Shown here piece by piece: positions 7,853 through 9,974 of a DNA stretch of 9,974 nucleotides. Position numbers and translations under genes: made by a program. The first letter of the stretch is position 1, and each line of letters opens with the position of its first letter. Below the pieces are notes generated by a model, which saw only the letters and a list, made by a program, of their open reading frames with translations, was not told the DNA's origin and did no database searches. The DNA lies in NCBI GenBank assembly GCA_017618935.1, contig JAFZTG010000049.1, forward strand, positions 1 to 9,974, read 5' to 3'. This DNA is from Bacteroidales bacterium. Its GTDB lineage: Bacteria; Bacteroidota; Bacteroidia; Bacteroidales; UBA1715.

Positions 7853-8362
7853 TTAAAGACCTAATTCTTTCTTTACTAATGGTGTAATATCAGTTGCCTT
7901 GTCCGATGCTATGATAGAACTTCCCGTGCTTGTATCGAAGATGTAAAGAAAGCCTTCACGGTTGGCAACGGTTTTTATCGCATTTTCCGCCTTCGTCATA
8001 ATTGGTTCCAACAATTCAGTCTGACGTTGATTCAATTGTGCCTCGGCATTTTGCTGATACTGCATAATTCTTGTCTGCATATCCTGTAATTCTTGTTCAA
8101 GCAAACTTAAACTTGCCTTACTAAGTGTATCTTGTGATTGTTGAGCAGCCAAATATTTCTTGTTGAATTCAACCGACATACTTTCTATGATGCCTTTCAT
8201 CTCATTGTATTCTTTCTCCAATGTTTTTTGTGCTTCTGCTTTTTCGGGCATAGCGGCAATAAGTTCTTCAAAGTTGATATGACCAAATTTTTGTGCTTGT
8301 GAGTTGAGTGAAACGCCGCAAACAAGCAAAACGGCAATGGTAATTTTTGATATTGTTTTCAT
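7853..8362 (-). CDS. OmpH/Skp-family periplasmic chaperone
   Basis: Skp/OmpH proteins hold unfolded outer-membrane proteins in the periplasm before assembly by the Bam complex. The 169-residue product has a Sec signal peptide (M-K-T-I-S-K, hydrophobic core 7-19), with likely signal peptidase I cleavage after S-Q-A (21-23), leaving Gln24 as the first mature residue. The mature part opens with K-F-G-H-I-N-F-E-E-L, continues as a long Gln/Glu/Ala-rich coiled coil (about 37-125) and ends in a small beta segment with F-L-Y-I-F-D-T. This coil-plus-beta order and the length fit the family. ATG 8362 is chosen over TTG 8386 because that TTG belongs to the -7 box. The gene appears monocistronic, with its own promoter and terminator. 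Cys15 is not a lipobox, since Val precedes it. No bamA or lpx gene is next to it, unlike skp in many proteobacteria. Confidence 0.92.
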   Translation of the reverse strand: MKTISKITIAVLLVCGVSLNSQAQKFGHINFEELIAAMPEKAEAQKTLEKEYNEMKGIIESMSVEFNKKYLAAQQSQDTLSKASLSLLEQELQDMQTRIMQYQQNAEAQLNQRQTELLEPIMTKAENAIKTVANREGFLYIFDTSTGSSIIASDKATDITPLVKKELGL

Positions 8363-8383
8363 ATTTCTATTTTTAAAACGTTG

Positions 8384-8391
8384 CAAAGATA
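8384..8391 (-). promoter_or_regulatory. Bacteroidota -7 box (TATCTTTG) of the OmpH/Skp gene
   Basis: On the minus strand TATCTTTG matches TAnnTTTG and ends 21 bases before the ATG at 8362. The region between is AT-rich with no Shine-Dalgarno sequence. No clear -33 TTTG is seen at the expected spacing. Confidence 0.55.
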
Positions 8392-8511
8392 CATTTTTTA
8401 TTTATTTGTCTATTAAATCGATAAAACAATCATTTTTTCGTACATAAAACGTGCCAACTTTCCGTTTCGTATTTGTGATTTCGAAAAAAAACGAAAAAAA
8501 TTCCCGTAGAA

Positions 8512-8542
8512 TTTGTAAGGAATAAAAAAAAGACTACTTTTG
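8512..8542 (+). promoter_or_regulatory. Full Bacteroidota promoter (TTTG-N19-TACTTTTG) for tRNA-Lys
   Basis: TTTG at 8512-8515 and TACTTTTG at 8535-8542 are separated by exactly 19 bases, the consensus arrangement for the Bacteroidota primary sigma factor. Transcription would begin around 8549, about 20 bases before the mature tRNA at 8568. It is the best promoter in the window, and it is divergent from the OmpH promoter about 120 bases to the left. The region between them is very AT-rich, with no gene seen. Confidence 0.82.
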
Positions 8543-8567
8543 CAACGTCTTTTTTGAAAGATGGATT

Positions 8568-8640
8568 GATTCAGTAGCTCAGCAGGTAGAGCACATCCCT
8601 TTTAAGGATGGGGTCATGGGTTCGAGCCCCATCTGGATCA
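8568..8640 (+). tRNA. tRNA-Lys (anticodon UUU)
   Basis: The 73-base cloverleaf folds by eye. The acceptor stem is GATTCAG with CTGGATC (one G-T pair) and discriminator A8640; the D stem is GCTC/GAGC. The anticodon stem is CATCC/GGATG with loop CTTTTAA, giving anticodon TTT at 8601-8603. The variable loop is GGGTC and the T arm is ATGGG/CCCAT with TTCGAGC. CCA is not encoded; the following bases are CAA. It reads AAA and AAG lysine codons. A single tRNA with its own promoter and terminator, it is not part of a tRNA cluster here. Confidence 0.97.
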
Positions 8641-8641
8641 C

Positions 8642-8671
8642 AAAAAACCACGCTAATTGCGTGGTTTTTTT
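8642..8671. terminator. Bidirectional terminator between tRNA-Lys and xylA
   Basis: CCACGC (8648-8653) pairs with GCGTGG (8659-8664) around a five-base TAATT loop. The stem is flanked by six A residues on the left and seven T residues on the right. It therefore terminates the tRNA rightward, with the T-run at 8665-8671, and xylA leftward, where the A-run reads as T on the minus strand. It lies one base after the mature tRNA end and about 30 bases past the xylA stop. Confidence 0.9.
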
Positions 8672-8699
8672 GTATCTAGAAACTTTCCAACTTACATAC

Positions 8700-9974
8700 C
8701 TACACGTACATATTCACAATTGCCTCATACAATTCTTGTTTACCACTGGTTTGTTTCGGCTCGCCGACTTTCTTGCCGTATTCGTAGGCTTCCTCGAATG
8801 TCATTTTACCTTCTTCGAAACGTTTTCCTTCACCAGAGTCAAAACTTGCGTAGCGTTCGGCAACCATTTTCTTGATTGGTGATTTTTCCAACAATTCTGC
8901 CGCACTTTCCAAAGCCCGAGCCATTGCGTCCATTGCCGAAATATGTGCAATGAATATGTCTTCCAAATCGGTGGAGTTACGACGAGTTTTTGCATCGAAA
9001 TTTGTTCCTCCGTCTTTGAAACCGCCGTTACGAATGATTTGCAGCATTGCCTGAATCAGTTCAAAATTGTCAATCGGGAATTGGTCGGTATCCCATCCAT
9101 TCTGGTAGTCACCGCGGTTTGCATCAATTGAGCCGAGCATTCCTGCATCGACGGCACACGCCAATTCATGTTCAAACGTGTGACCAGCAAGTGTGGCATG
9201 GTTTACTTCTATATTTACTTTGAAATCTTTGTCAAGATTATGTGCTTTCAAGAAACCAATAACCGTTTCGGTATCAACATCGTACTGATGTTTGCTCGGT
9301 TCCATCGGTTTCGGTTCAATCAAAAACGTTCCTTTGAAACCTTTTTTGCGAGCATAGTCGCGAGCCATCGTCAACATTGTTGCCAAATGTTCCTTCTCGC
9401 GTTTCATGTCGGTATTCAGGAGCGACATATATCCCTCTCTTCCACCCCAGAACACGTAGTTCGTTCCGCCAAGTTCTATTGTCGCGTCGATTGAGTTCTT
9501 AATCTGAACGATTGCACGTGCAACCACGTCAAAGTCAGGATTGGTTGAAGCGCCGTTCATATAGCGTTTGTGACCGAACACGTTAGCCGTTCCCCACAAA
9601 AGTTTAATGCCTGTTTCGGCTTGTTTTTGTTTCAAATATGCAACAATTTCCTTGAGATTTTTCTCATATTCCTCAACAGTTGCCGCCTCTTTCACCAAGT
9701 CAACGTCGTGGAAGCAGTAATATTCTATGCCCATTTTCTGCATAAATTCAAAACCAGCGTCAACTTTGTCTTTTGCCGCCTGAATCGGGTCAGGATTTTC
9801 ATTCCAAGGGAACGATTTCGTTCCGCCGCCAAATTGGTCGGTGCCGTCGGCGCAGAGCGTGTGCCACCATGCCATAGCAAATTTCATCCATTCGCTCATT
9901 TTTTTACCCAACACCAACTTGTTTGCGTCATAATAGCGAAATGCCAACGGATTTTTACTGTCTTTTCCTTCAAA
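8700..9974 (-). CDS. xylA: Xylose isomerase, class II (5' end beyond the window)
   Basis: XylA interconverts D-xylose and D-xylulose, the first step feeding xylose into the pentose phosphate pathway; it is cytoplasmic and uses divalent metal ions. The frame is open to the right edge. The TTG at 9947 is a Leu codon inside K-N-P-L-A-F-R-Y-Y, and nine more residues (F-E-G-K-D-S-K-N-P) precede it. By comparison with remembered Bacteroides XylA, only about 14 N-terminal residues lie outside. Family motifs are W-W-H-T-L, catalytic His in [15 protein letters not shown], metal-site Glu in [16 protein letters not shown], the metal Asp residues in S-I-D-A-N-R-G-D and W-D-T-D-Q-F-P, and S-T-D-L-E-D. All catalytic residues appear intact. 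It ends in N-M-Y-V and is followed by the shared terminator. Xylulokinase and transporter genes, if present, lie outside the window. Confidence 0.97.
   Translation of the reverse strand, partial: FEGKDSKNPLAFRYYDANKLVLGKKMSEWMKFAMAWWHTLCADGTDQFGGGTKSFPWNENPDPIQAAKDKVDAGFEFMQKMGIEYYCFHDVDLVKEAATVEEYEKNLKEIVAYLKQKQAETGIKLLWGTANVFGHKRYMNGASTNPDFDVVARAIVQIKNSIDATIELGGTNYVFWGGREGYMSLLNTDMKREKEHLATMLTMARDYARKKGFKGTFLIEPKPMEPSKHQYDVDTETVIGFLKAHNLDKDFKVNIEVNHATLAGHTFEHELACAVDAGMLGSIDANRGDYQNGWDTDQFPIDNFELIQAMLQIIRNGGFKDGGTNFDAKTRRNSTDLEDIFIAHISAMDAMARALESAAELLEKSPIKKMVAERYASFDSGEGKRFEEGKMTFEEAYEYGKKVGEPKQTSGKQELYEAIVNMYV

Noticed and set aside
8316..8345. Lipobox in the OmpH/Skp signal peptide (Cys15)
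   Set aside because: The residue before Cys is Val, which does not fit the lipobox, and a better signal peptidase I site follows at S-Q-A.
9945..9947. TTG at 9947 as the xylA start
   Set aside because: Upstream codons continue in frame with the family-typical F-E-G-K-D-S-K-N-P, so this is an internal Leu codon and the gene runs off the window.
1..9974. CRISPR array, insertion sequence, phage or defence system
   Set aside because: No regularly spaced direct repeats, transposase-like protein, terminal inverted repeats or defence-type domains were seen; the genes are ordinary chromosomal ones.

Overview
The window reads as chromosomal DNA of a member of the Bacteroidota, most likely the order Bacteroidales. 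Four signs point there: TAnnTTTG -7 boxes lie in front of several transcription units; start regions are AT-rich without Shine-Dalgarno sequences; MutS, HisB and XylA closely resemble Bacteroides-type proteins as I remember them; and there is a lipoprotein glutaminyl cyclotransferase with a Cys-Glu-Glu N-terminus. I cannot name the genus. These are mostly housekeeping genes and I see no mobile element, CRISPR array or phage signature.

Left part, plus strand: the C-terminal end of an unrecognised protein with a 31-residue internal repeat (1-326) ends in two inverted repeats, the second terminator-like. A promoter-like box then precedes a compact three-gene run: mutS (548-3157), a glutaminyl cyclotransferase lipoprotein (3154-4182, ATGA overlap with mutS) and bifunctional hisB (4184-5296, one base after the previous stop). 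These probably form one operon, although the functions (mismatch repair, N-terminal protein modification, histidine synthesis) are unrelated.

Middle part, minus strand: a two-gene unit runs towards hisB, with a PaaK-like adenylate-forming CoA ligase (7724 to 6429) followed four bases later by a glycerolipid-type acyltransferase (6424 to 5291). The stop codons of hisB and the acyltransferase overlap convergently, with no obvious terminator between them. The ligase and acyltransferase could work in sequence, activating an acid and transferring the acyl group, but no substrate can be read from the sequence. Upstream, an OmpH/Skp-like periplasmic chaperone (8362 to 7853) has its own promoter box and a strong intrinsic terminator.

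Right part: tRNA-Lys(UUU) (8568-8640, plus strand) has a textbook TTTG-N19-TAnnTTTG promoter and is followed by a hairpin that can terminate both it and the convergent xylA. xylA (xylose isomerase, minus strand) fills the rest and runs off the right edge, lacking only its extreme N-terminus.

Two threads deserve attention. The cyclotransferase and the OmpH precursor, which would have Gln as its first mature residue, illustrate the Bacteroidota pyroglutamate 'Q-rule' within one window. The ligase-acyltransferase pair is the best candidate for an undescribed small pathway. I did not find clear evidence of a wholly novel system.
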